A DNA stretch of 9,873 nt, taken from positions 1 through 9,873 of the forward strand of contig NZ_JBCNNF010000262.1 of assembly GCF_039594555.1 (NCBI RefSeq), given 5' to 3'. The notes beneath the pieces are model-generated. The model was not told the DNA's origin and ran no database searches. It saw only the letters and a program-made list of their open reading frames with translations. Source of the stretch: Inquilinus sp039594555. Lineage in GTDB: Bacteria > Pseudomonadota > Alphaproteobacteria > DSM-16000 > Inquilinaceae. Each line of letters begins with the position of its first letter. Within the stretch, counting starts at the first letter, position 1. The translations under genes and the position numbers were made by a program. This document shows, one piece after another, positions 1 to 5,433 of this stretch.

Positions 1-751
1 CGACCTCCTGGCCCGACCAGCCCTGCACGGCAACGGGCTGGGCGCCCGTCAGGACGCGGATGCCTTCGTCCTCCAAGATCCGCTGCATCTCGGCCGAGAC
101 GTCCGAATCCTCGCGGCCCAGCAGCTGCGGCCCGGGCTCGACCACCGTGACCCGGCTGCCGAAGCGGCGATAGGCCTGGGCCATCTCGACCCCGACATAG
201 CCGCCGCCCAGCACGATCAGATGCGCCGGCAGCGTGTCCAGCTCCAGCACCTCGATATGCGTCATCGGCTGGGCTGCGGCCAGGCCCGGGACGTCGGGGA
301 TCGCCGCATGCGACCCAACATTGATGAAGACCTGGCCGCCGGCCAGCCGCCGGGTGCCGCCGTCGTTCAGCGCCACCTCGATCGTCTTCGGCGCGGTGAA
401 GCGGCCGCTGCCCATGATCAGCTCGGCCCCGCTGTCGCGATAGGCCTTCAGGTGGAACGCGGCCTCGCGCTCGACCATGTCGCGCTTGCGCTGGCGCACC
501 TTGGCCATGTCGACCGTCACCGGGCCGGTCATCGTGCCGAAGCGCCCGGCCTCGCCGGACAGATGCGCCACCTTCGCGCTCCACAGCTCGTTCTTGCTCG
601 GCAGGCAGGCGACGGCGGGGCAGGAGCCGCCGACCCAGCGGCGCTCCACCACCGCGACGCGCCGGCCGGACCGGGCCAGGTGCCAGGCCAGCAGCTTGCC
701 GCCCTGGCCGCTGCCCAGGATCAGGACGTCGAATGGCTCGGGCTGAGTCAT
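1..751 (-). CDS. FAD-dependent pyridine nucleotide-disulfide oxidoreductase (mercuric reductase/dihydrolipoamide dehydrogenase-like), 3' end outside window
   Basis: Class I flavoprotein disulfide reductase; such enzymes pass electrons from NAD(P)H through FAD to a redox-active cysteine pair in the cytoplasm. The first 250 residues are visible. An N-terminal FAD-binding motif ILGSGQGG lies at residues 11-18, followed by GGSCPAVACLPSK at 41-53 with the redox pair Cys44/Cys49, an ATG-type motif around 143-156 (INVGSHAAIPDVPG), and a second dinucleotide-binding motif LGGGYVGVE at 181-189 for NAD(P)H. The Pro-X-X-Ala version of the active site resembles the mercuric reductase-like subgroup of unknown substrate rather than lipoamide dehydrogenase (usually GGTCLNxGCIPSK). 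The start ATG at 751 follows the peroxiredoxin-like gene by 14 bases, so the two are probably cotranscribed. The C-terminal dimerisation domain with the usual catalytic His-Glu is beyond the edge, so I cannot tell whether the enzyme is intact. No N-terminal metal-binding HMA domain is present, which argues against a true MerA. Confidence 0.9.
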   Translation of the reverse strand, partial: MTQPEPFDVLILGSGQGGKLLAWHLARSGRRVAVVERRWVGGSCPAVACLPSKNELWSAKVAHLSGEAGRFGTMTGPVTVDMAKVRQRKRDMVEREAAFHLKAYRDSGAELIMGSGRFTAPKTIEVALNDGGTRRLAGGQVFINVGSHAAIPDVPGLAAAQPMTHIEVLELDTLPAHLIVLGGGYVGVEMAQAYRRFGSRVTVVEPGPQLLGREDSDVSAEMQRILEDEGIRVLTGAQPVAVQGWSGQEV

Positions 752-765
752 GGTCGCCCCCGCCC

Positions 766-1443
766 TCAGGCCGCGCTGCGGGCGGCGGCCTGCCGCAGGG
801 CGGGCAGCAGCGCCTCCGGCTCGGGGCGCCGGGTGTAGTCGGGGTTGACGTCGGCATAAAGGATCGTGCCGTCCTGGCCGATCAGATAGCGGCCGGGCAT
901 CGGCAGGGTCCAGCTCGGGTCGTCGTTGAAGGTCGGCAGGTCGTTCCTAAGGCTCTTGTACAGCTCGATCAGATAGTCCGGCAGGCGGAAGCGCAGGCCG
1001 AAGGCGGCGGCGACCTCGCCCTTGGCGTCTGACAGGATCGGGAAGCCCAGCCCGTTCTGGCGCGCCGATTTGCGGCTGTTCGGCGCGGTCTGCGGCGAGA
1101 TCGCGACCAGCGCCGCGCCCAGCCGCTCGAATTCCGGCCGCGCCGCCTCCAGCGCCTGCAGCTCCATGTTGCAGTAGGGGCACCAGACGCCGCGGTAGAA
1201 GCTGACGATCAGCGGGCCTTTGGCCAGCACCGCTGCCGAGTTCACCACGGTGCCGTCCGGGTCCTTCAGGGCGAAGGACGGGGCCTTGTCGCCGGTCTTC
1301 AGAGCATGGCCGGCGGCGCCGGAGGCAATCAGCTCCGCCGTAGCGCGGTGCATGATCTCGATCACCGACGGGGGCACGTTGTAGGGCGGCTTGCCGGCCT
1401 CGAAATCAGCCTTGAACGCGTCGAGCTTGGCCTGCAGGGACAT
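766..1443 (-). CDS. Peroxiredoxin-like protein (AhpC/TSA family, thioredoxin fold)
   Basis: A 225-residue peroxiredoxin-like protein expected to reduce hydrogen peroxide or organic peroxides in the cytoplasm. Residues 1-45 form a helical N-terminal extension typical of the peroxiredoxin-like branch. The thioredoxin fold starts near 47 (TGDKAPSFALKDPDG). The active-site loop FYRGVWCPYCN at 82-92 carries Cys88 and Cys91 in a CxxC arrangement, unlike the single peroxidatic Cys of classic AhpC; the FYRG-WCPYC form is typical of this AhpC/TSA subgroup. PMPGRYLIGQDG near 182-193 is the usual late beta hairpin. No signal peptide is seen. The start at 1443 is supported by a good SD (AGAGGA, about four bases upstream of the ATG). 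It is first in a minus-strand operon with the flavin disulfide reductase 14 bases downstream, and divergent from a LysR regulator; the likely operator lies upstream. The true electron donor is unknown. Confidence 0.9.
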   Translation of the reverse strand: MSLQAKLDAFKADFEAGKPPYNVPPSVIEIMHRATAELIASGAAGHALKTGDKAPSFALKDPDGTVVNSAAVLAKGPLIVSFYRGVWCPYCNMELQALEAARPEFERLGAALVAISPQTAPNSRKSARQNGLGFPILSDAKGEVAAAFGLRFRLPDYLIELYKSLRNDLPTFNDDPSWTLPMPGRYLIGQDGTILYADVNPDYTRRPEPEALLPALRQAAARSAA

Positions 1444-1511
1444 CGCGTCCTCTCGGGAAAGGCCCGCATCAGAGGTGACGGGCGGTCGATGGATGGGACG
1501 CCGGATAGATC

Positions 1512-1520
1512 ATTCATTCC
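1512..1520. promoter_or_regulatory. Third copy of the LysR half-site, near the peroxiredoxin promoter
   Basis: The nine bases ATTCATTCC are identical to the left arm of the palindrome at 1555-1577 and lie 43 bases away start to start, about four helical turns. LysR-type regulators commonly use a strong recognition site plus a weaker activation site closer to the controlled promoter. Placement about 70 bases upstream of the peroxiredoxin start fits the activation site for the minus-strand operon. The role is inferred; the sequence identity is observed. Confidence 0.55.
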
Positions 1521-1550
1521 CGATCTCTGGAGGTAGCCACGCGGGCGCGA

Positions 1551-1556
1551 TATGAT
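1551..1556 (+). promoter_or_regulatory. Possible -10 element of the lysR promoter
   Basis: TATGAT matches five of six bases of the sigma-70 -10 consensus in otherwise GC-rich sequence, and partly overlaps the palindrome that begins at 1555. A convincing -35 is absent at 17-18 bases upstream (the best is CTGGAG). Transcription would begin inside the palindrome, so regulator binding would block the regulator's own promoter, as is usual for autorepressed LysR genes. This is a guess from sequence alone. Confidence 0.35.
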
Positions 1557-1577
1557 TCATTCCATTCTGGAATGAAT
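1555..1577. promoter_or_regulatory. Perfect inverted repeat, probable LysR-type operator
   Basis: ATTCATTCC, a five-base spacer ATTCT, and GGAATGAAT form a perfect dyad with 9-bp arms. Its centre (1566) coincides with a T-N11-A box (T1560 and A1572), the hallmark of LysR-type recognition sites. It lies between divergent lysR and peroxiredoxin genes and ends 13 bases before the chosen lysR start. It is AT-rich against a very GC-rich background, which makes chance occurrence unlikely. The binding protein is inferred to be the adjacent regulator. Confidence 0.75.
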
Positions 1578-1590
1578 GCCGGAGCCGCGC

Positions 1591-2490
1591 ATGGACCGCC
1601 TGGCCGCGATGGAGGCCTTCATCCGCGTCGTCGACGCCGGCTCCTTCTCCGCCGCCGCCAGGCAGATGCGCGTCGGCCAGCCGGCCATCTCCAAGACCGT
1701 CGCGCAGCTGGAGGAGCGGCTGGGCGTGCGGCTGCTGCTGCGCTCGACCCGCGGCCTGACCCCGACCGAGGCGGGCCGCAGCTTCTACGAGCGCGCCAAG
1801 CGGTCGCTGGAGGAGGTGGAGGAGGCCGAGCATGCCGCCCGCGGCGCCGCCACGGCGTTGACGGGCCGGCTGCGCGTCGGCGCGCCGGTAACCTTCACCC
1901 GGCTGATGGTGATCCCGCGCCTCGGCGCCTTCCTGGCGGCGCATCCGGCGCTGGACATCGACATCGTGCTGGACGACCGCCCGATCGACCTGATCGAGGA
2001 AGGCATCGACGTGGCGCTGCGCATGGGCCAGATGCCGGATTCCGGCTTGGCCGCGCGCAGGATCGGGGAATGCCGCCGGCTGGTGGTCGGCACACCCGGC
2101 TACTTCGCGGCGCAGGGCGTGCCGCAGGTGCCGGTCGACCTGCTCTCGCACCAGGTCGTGATCCATGAGCCGCGCGGCGGCGGCAGCGGCGCGGCCTGGA
2201 CCTTCCGGCGGGGCGACGTCCAGGCGCCGCTGGTCGTCGGCGGCCGGCTGCGCATCAGCGCCGCCGAGGGGGTGCGGGAGGCCGTCCTGGCCGGGCTGGG
2301 CCTGGCCATCGCCTCGGAATGGATGTTCGGGGCCGAGCTGGCATCGGGCGCGATCGTGCCGGTGCTCCACGACTGGCAGCTGCCGCCGGTCGGCCTCTGG
2401 GCGGTTTTCCCGACCGGGCGGCAGGCCAGTGCCAAGGCCCGGGCCTTCGCCGATTTCATCGAGCGGCAGGTGGCCGGCACCGCGCCTTAG
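1591..2490 (+). CDS. LysR-family transcriptional regulator
   Basis: A 299-residue LysR-type DNA-binding regulator of normal family length. The winged helix-turn-helix spans residues 2-60, with FIRVVDAGSFSAAARQM (10-26) and QPAISKTVAQLEERLGVRLL (30-49) as the classic recognition helices. A linker helix follows (62-90), then a two-lobed periplasmic-binding-like effector domain from TGRLRVGAP (91-99) to the end; the style is close to the CrgA/DsdC-like large subgroup. Start choice: ATG 1591 has GGAG six bases upstream and gives the typical N-terminus MDRLAAMEAF. An in-frame ATG at 1576 lies inside the operator palindrome and has a poor SD. Only one cysteine (Cys161) is present, so an OxyR-like disulfide switch is not supported, despite the redox neighbours. 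Probable target: the divergent peroxiredoxin/reductase operon, with autorepression through the 1555-1577 dyad. The inducer is unknown. Confidence 0.93.
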   Translation: MDRLAAMEAFIRVVDAGSFSAAARQMRVGQPAISKTVAQLEERLGVRLLLRSTRGLTPTEAGRSFYERAKRSLEEVEEAEHAARGAATALTGRLRVGAPVTFTRLMVIPRLGAFLAAHPALDIDIVLDDRPIDLIEEGIDVALRMGQMPDSGLAARRIGECRRLVVGTPGYFAAQGVPQVPVDLLSHQVVIHEPRGGGSGAAWTFRRGDVQAPLVVGGRLRISAAEGVREAVLAGLGLAIASEWMFGAELASGAIVPVLHDWQLPPVGLWAVFPTGRQASAKARAFADFIERQVAGTAP

Positions 2491-2678
2491 CGCCGGCTGC
2501 GCTCAATCGTCCCGGAGTCTTTTGCCGTCTTGCCAAGTCGAGCGACGGAGTGATCGGCCTCGTCCGTGTATTGCTGCGGAAGGGGCGCCGGAGTCGTGAA
2601 GTCATGCCGTCGCCCTGTGGGTAGTTCCAGGGTTCGCCGTGAAGTTGCCATGGAATTGCCTCAATTGGAAAACGGCGT

Positions 2679-2703
2679 GCCGATCGTCTGAAGTCTGATC
2701 GGC
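2679..2703. promoter_or_regulatory. Inverted repeat in the leader of the His-rich lipoprotein gene
   Basis: GCCGATC and GATCGGC form a perfect 7-bp dyad separated by 11 bases, ending two bases before the SD (GGAG at 2705-2708) of the lipoprotein gene at 2715. Inside it, GATCGTCTGAAGTCTGATC (2682-2700) is nearly repeated at 8827-8844 and partly at 8722-8748. It may be an operator or an RNA hairpin affecting ribosome access. The rest of 2491-2714 shows no gene and no clear terminator; TTGCCA at 2646-2651 is a possible but unconvincing -35. Confidence 0.4.
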
Positions 2704-2714
2704 TGGAGATGAGT

Positions 2715-3065
2715 ATGGTTGCCGGTTCGTTGGGATCTCGAATCTCGCGGGTTGGTATCGTCGGAGTTCTGGTCGCGCTGGCGGCCTGCGGGCCGACGCC
2801 GAGCGAGACACAGCTGAACTACGCCTCGCAGCGCTGCTCCTATGGCGACCCGTATGCCTGCAATGAGGTCGGCCCGCTGTCCTACCAGGCACAGGCCGAG
2901 CGGCAGCAGCAGGACACCAACACCGCGCTGGCGGCGGGCCTGCTGGCGGTCGGCGGCATCGCGCTCGGCGCCGCTCTGGCCGATGACGATGGCGGCCATC
3001 ACCACTATTACCGCCGCGGCGGCTGGGGCCATGGCGGCTGGGGCGGCCATCGCGGCCGCTGGTGA
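2715..3065 (+). CDS. Small lipoprotein with Gly/His/Trp-rich tail, function unknown
   Basis: A 116-residue predicted lipoprotein; I do not recognise a characterised family. A signal peptide with Arg9 and Arg12 and a hydrophobic stretch (13-24) ends in the lipobox LAAC, giving lipidated Cys25. The mature part has a Cys pair in RCSYGDPYACNEV (Cys41, Cys49), reminiscent of a single Sel1-like repeat turn but too short to assign. A Gln-rich patch follows at 60-66, then a small-residue hydrophobic segment with glycine spacing (about 70-89, LAAGLLAVGGIALGAALA) that could insert in or pack against a membrane. Asp90-92 lead into a tail with five His, three Trp and many Gly (95-116), a plausible metal-binding or cell-wall-contact tail. 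Start choice: ATG 2715 lies six bases after GGAG, while ATG 2709 directly abuts it. It ends at a strong hairpin shared with the convergent DUF899 gene. Confidence 0.8.
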   Translation: MVAGSLGSRISRVGIVGVLVALAACGPTPSETQLNYASQRCSYGDPYACNEVGPLSYQAQAERQQQDTNTALAAGLLAVGGIALGAALADDDGGHHHYYRRGGWGHGGWGGHRGRW

Positions 3066-3068
3066 GGC

Positions 3069-3106
3069 AGGACCGGCCGGGAGCCGTGACGCTCCCGGCC
3101 GGTCCT
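3069..3106. terminator. Bidirectional hairpin terminator between convergent genes
   Basis: A perfect 16-bp stem (AGGACCGGCCGGGAGC paired with its complement) with a six-base loop CGTGAC begins three bases after the lipoprotein stop and ends one base before the DUF899 stop. There is no T-tract on either strand, so termination may depend on the very stable stem or on Rho. Its position between two convergent stops strongly supports a transcript-end role. Confidence 0.75.
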
Positions 3107-3107
3107 C

Positions 3108-3812
3108 TCAGTCGTAGCTCAGCTTCGGATACCAGTCCGTCCCGCGGCCTTCCGGGGTGCAGTCCAGCACCATCCACAGCGGCGACGGGTCGGGGGCACC
3201 GCGCGGGTCCTGGCCGGGATCGGCGGTCTCGCCGGTCATCTCCTCGGCCCAGAAGTGGCGGATGGTGCCGTCGCGCCGAGTGAAGACGTGCAGCGCCGGC
3301 AGGTCCGACCCGTCGGGCCCGATGGCGAGGTAGTCGCGCGAATAGGCGCCGTCGAGATCGCTATAGAGGGGCAGGTCGCACCAGCCGCGTTCGCGTTTCC
3401 AGTCGGCCAGGCGGGCGAAGGGCGAGCGCGCGACCACGGCCAGGGCGGCGCGCTGGCCGATATCGGCGGCGTTGCTGTCCCAGGCATCCAGCAGGTTGGT
3501 GCACATCGGGCAGGGGCGCTCGCGCTGCGGCCCGAACATGTAGCTGTAGACCACCAGGGTCTGCTTGTCGCCGAACAGCCCGGCCAGGTCGGTCGGGCCG
3601 TCCGGCCCCTCGAAGCGGTAGTCGCCGGTCACCGGCCCGCCGGGCGGCAGGGCGCGGCGCTGCGCGGCGACGCTCTCGATCCGGCGCCGCAGCTCGATCT
3701 CCTCGGCCAGCAGCGCGGTGCGGGCGGCGCGGTACTCGGCGCTCTCGTTGGGGATGCGGACCGGGTTGGCACGGGCCAGCTCGGCGGCGGGGATGAGGGT
3801 CTTGGCGTCCAT
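3108..3812 (-). CDS. DUF899 family thioredoxin-like protein
   Basis: A 234-residue protein of the DUF899 family, a thioredoxin-fold group with no settled biochemical role. Visible family marks: an N-terminal helical region with ARANPVRIPNESAEYRAAR (14-32) and a Glu/Arg-rich helix (37-53); YRFEGPDGPTDLAGLFG (65-81); VVYSYMFGPQRERPCPMCT (87-105) with a CPMC redox-like pair Cys101/Cys104; then SRDYLAIG and LHVFTRRDGTIRHFWAEEM (174-192). No signal peptide, so it is probably cytosolic. Start choice: ATG 3812 has GGAGG eight bases upstream. A longer in-frame start at 3902 would translate into the intergenic repeat at 3898-3985 and is rejected. The gene is alone on its strand here and shares its terminator with the convergent lipoprotein gene. 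With the peroxiredoxin-like operon it is the second CxxC thioredoxin-fold gene in 3 kb; any functional link is speculative. Confidence 0.88.
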   Translation of the reverse strand: MDAKTLIPAAELARANPVRIPNESAEYRAARTALLAEEIELRRRIESVAAQRRALPPGGPVTGDYRFEGPDGPTDLAGLFGDKQTLVVYSYMFGPQRERPCPMCTNLLDAWDSNAADIGQRAALAVVARSPFARLADWKRERGWCDLPLYSDLDGAYSRDYLAIGPDGSDLPALHVFTRRDGTIRHFWAEEMTGETADPGQDPRGAPDPSPLWMVLDCTPEGRGTDWYPKLSYD

Positions 3813-3814
3813 CG

Positions 3815-3825
3815 GGAGGTCCTCC
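3815..3825 (-). promoter_or_regulatory. Ribosome binding site of the DUF899 gene, embedded in a short palindrome
   Basis: Read on the minus strand, GGAGG (3825-3821) is an ideal SD eight bases before the ATG at 3812, and it decides the start. It is immediately followed by its own complement CCTCC, giving an 11-base interrupted palindrome. A one-base loop is too tight for a full local hairpin, but the CCTCC could compete for the SD if it is mispaired or pairs between transcripts. Confidence 0.6.
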
Positions 3826-3897
3826 ACGGGTTGACGCACCTGGTCGTTTGCGCGGGGCCGGATTCGACAGCTGATGGATTTTCCCGCCACAGTTTCT

Positions 3898-3985
3898 GTC
3901 ATTGCCGGGCTTGACCCGGCAATCCAGAGGCCACCAGGAGCGGCTCTGAAAGCCCCTGGATCCTCGGGTCAAGCCCGAGGATGAC
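3898..3985. repeat. Interspersed intergenic repeat: two related hairpins in inverted orientation
   Basis: Two 30-base units (3898-3927 and 3956-3985) lie head to head around 28 bases. Both begin at the outer edge with GTCAT, share the core GGGCTTGACCC, and end with ATCCAG at the inner edge. The flanking four bases differ (TGCC/GGCA on the left; CCTC/GAGG when the right unit is read outward-in) but remain self-complementary within each unit, so each can fold into its own hairpin, and the whole can also fold as one long imperfect stem. I recognise this GGGCTTGACCC-type unit as a common intergenic repeat in alphaproteobacterial genomes. It sits between the 5' end of the DUF899 gene and the 3' end of the FAD-linked dehydrogenase gene, where it could also serve as the latter's terminator. 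Confidence 0.8.
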
Positions 3986-4010
3986 AACAGAGTGGAAGCC
4001 GAAAGTCTGC

Positions 4011-5423
4011 CTAGACCCGCACCACCTTGCCCGGGTTCATGATCCCGGCCGGGTCGATCGCCTGCTTGATCCGGCGCATCAGCTCGATCTCGACCGCCGG
4101 CTTGCGCTCGGCGATCTCGTCGCGCTTCAGCAGGCCGACGCCGTGCTCGGCGCTGATCGACCCGTCGAGGTCGGCGACGATGTCGTGCACGCGATGGGCG
4201 ATCTCCTCCCACCGCGCCATGAAGGCCTCGCGGTCGGCGCCGACCGGCTGGTTCAGGTTGAAATGGATGTTACCGTCGCCGAGATGGCCGAAGCCGACCA
4301 CCCGCACGCCCGGCACCATTGCCTCGGACAGCGCCGTCGCCCGCTCCAGGAACTCCGGCACCTTGGCCACCGGAACGGCGATGTCGTGCTTGATCGCCCC
4401 GCCCTCGAAGCGCTGGCCTTCGACGATGGCCTCGCGGATGTGCCAGAACGCCTTGCGCTGCGCCTCGCTCGCCGCGATTGCGGCATCGGTCACCAGCCCG
4501 GCCTCCAGCCCATGGGCCAGGATCGCCTCCAGCCGCTCCGCCAGCGGCGCGTCGGCGGCGGGGGAGGACAGCTCCAGCAGCACGTACCAGGGGTGCGGCT
4601 CCGCCATCGGGTCGACCACGCCCGCGACATGGCGCAGGGCGAAGTCGATGGCCAGGCGCGGCATCAGCTCGACCCCGGTGACCGACCCGCCGGCCTCGGC
4701 CCGGGCGCGGCTGAACAGGGCCACGGCCGCGGCCGGGTCCGATACCCCGACCAGCGCCGCCGCCACCGTCCGCGGCCGCGGGAACAGCTTCAGCACCGCG
4801 GCGGTGATGATGCCCAGCGTGCCCTCGGCGCCGATGAAGATCTGCTTCAGGTCATAGCCGGTGTTGTCCTTGCGCAAGGCGCGGAGGCCGTCCCACACCT
4901 GCCCGTCGGGCAGCACCACCTCCAGCCCCAGCACCAGGTCGCGGGCGTTGCCGTAGCGCAGCACCGCGGTGCCGCCGGCATTGGTCGACAGGTTGCCGCC
5001 GATGCGGCAGCTGCCCTCGGCCCCCAGGCTTAAGGGGAACAGCCGGTCCGCGGCTTCCGCCGCCGCCTGCACCTGGGCCAGGATCACCCCGGCCTCGACC
5101 GTCATGTGGTCGCCCCCGGCATCGACCTCGCGGATCCGGGTCAGCCGGTCGGTGGACAGCAGGATCTGCCCGGCCTCGGCCACGGCGCCGCCGCACAGGC
5201 CGGTGTTGCCGCCCTGCGGCACCACGCCGATGCCGCGCTCTGCGCACAGCTTCACCACGGCGGCGACCTCGGCGGTCGACCCCGGCCGCACCACGATGCC
5301 GGCGGTGCTGCGGTACTTGCCGCGCCATTCCTTCAGATAGGGCGCCAGATCCGCTGCCTCGTGCAGCACGCCCTGCGGGCCGGTGATGGTGATCAGGGCC
5401 TGCAGCAGCGCGGCATCGCTCAT
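4011..5423 (-). CDS. FAD-linked D-2-hydroxyacid dehydrogenase (GlcD/D2HGDH/D-lactate dehydrogenase family)
   Basis: A 470-residue flavoprotein of the vanillyl-alcohol-oxidase/GlcD type, which oxidises a D-2-hydroxyacid (candidates: D-2-hydroxyglutarate, D-lactate, glycolate) to the 2-oxoacid and passes electrons to an acceptor. The FAD-binding PCMH domain covers about 35-215: RPGSTAEVAAVVKLCAERGI (47-66), VVPQGGNTGLCGG (67-79), SLGAEGSCRIGGNLSTNAGG (132-151) and DNTGYDLKQIFIGAEGTLGI (186-205). The C-terminal FAD-oxidase domain holds GHLGDGNIHFN (379-389), whose His residues bind a metal in related enzymes, and SISAEHGVGLLKRDE (422-436). Length and motifs are complete. Start ATG 5423 has GGGAG upstream and gives MSDAALLQAL; the longer in-frame start at 5471 would overlap the end of the preceding gene. 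It follows the threonylcarbamoyl-AMP synthase gene by ten bases, so it is probably cotranscribed and perhaps translationally coupled. The substrate cannot be fixed from sequence. Confidence 0.93.
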   Translation of the reverse strand: MSDAALLQALITITGPQGVLHEAADLAPYLKEWRGKYRSTAGIVVRPGSTAEVAAVVKLCAERGIGVVPQGGNTGLCGGAVAEAGQILLSTDRLTRIREVDAGGDHMTVEAGVILAQVQAAAEAADRLFPLSLGAEGSCRIGGNLSTNAGGTAVLRYGNARDLVLGLEVVLPDGQVWDGLRALRKDNTGYDLKQIFIGAEGTLGIITAAVLKLFPRPRTVAAALVGVSDPAAAVALFSRARAEAGGSVTGVELMPRLAIDFALRHVAGVVDPMAEPHPWYVLLELSSPAADAPLAERLEAILAHGLEAGLVTDAAIAASEAQRKAFWHIREAIVEGQRFEGGAIKHDIAVPVAKVPEFLERATALSEAMVPGVRVVGFGHLGDGNIHFNLNQPVGADREAFMARWEEIAHRVHDIVADLDGSISAEHGVGLLKRDEIAERKPAVEIELMRRIKQAIDPAGIMNPGKVVRV

Positions 5424-5433
5424 GGCTTGCTCC

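Noticed and set aside
1..751. True mercuric reductase (MerA)
   Set aside because: There is no N-terminal HMA domain, no mer genes nearby, and the neighbour is a peroxiredoxin-like protein. The C-terminal vicinal cysteines that would decide the question are outside the window.
1576..1590. Earlier lysR start at 1576
   Set aside because: It overlaps the operator palindrome and lacks a well-spaced SD, while ATG 1591 has GGAG six bases upstream and gives the usual LysR N-terminus.
1510..2370. Long open frame on the minus strand opposite lysR (286 codons)
   Set aside because: It is antisense to a well-supported LysR gene, has low-complexity Arg/Ala/Gly/His composition and no domain signature; such frames are expected in very GC-rich DNA.
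1591..2490. OxyR identity for the LysR regulator, suggested by its redox neighbours
   Set aside because: Only one cysteine (Cys161) is present and it is not in an OxyR-like context, so the paired-Cys peroxide switch is missing.
2473..2497. Possible lysR terminator from two GCCGGC sites around the stop codon
   Set aside because: GCCGGC is self-complementary and very frequent here; the loop is 13 bases and no T-tract follows directly, so it is not a convincing terminator.
3813..3902. Longer DUF899 start at 3902
   Set aside because: The extra 30 residues come from the intergenic repeat and spacer and precede the ideal SD that serves ATG 3812.
3361..4212. Minus-strand open frame passing through the intergenic repeat, with a peptide of the WWPLDCRVKPGND type
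   Set aside because: Translated intergenic repeats give this peptide in many misannotated hypothetical proteins; the frame also overlaps two real genes.
3981..5033. 350-codon plus-strand frame opposite the FAD-linked dehydrogenase
   Set aside because: Composition is Asp/Gln/His/Arg low complexity, typical of antisense frames here; the minus-strand gene has full family motifs.
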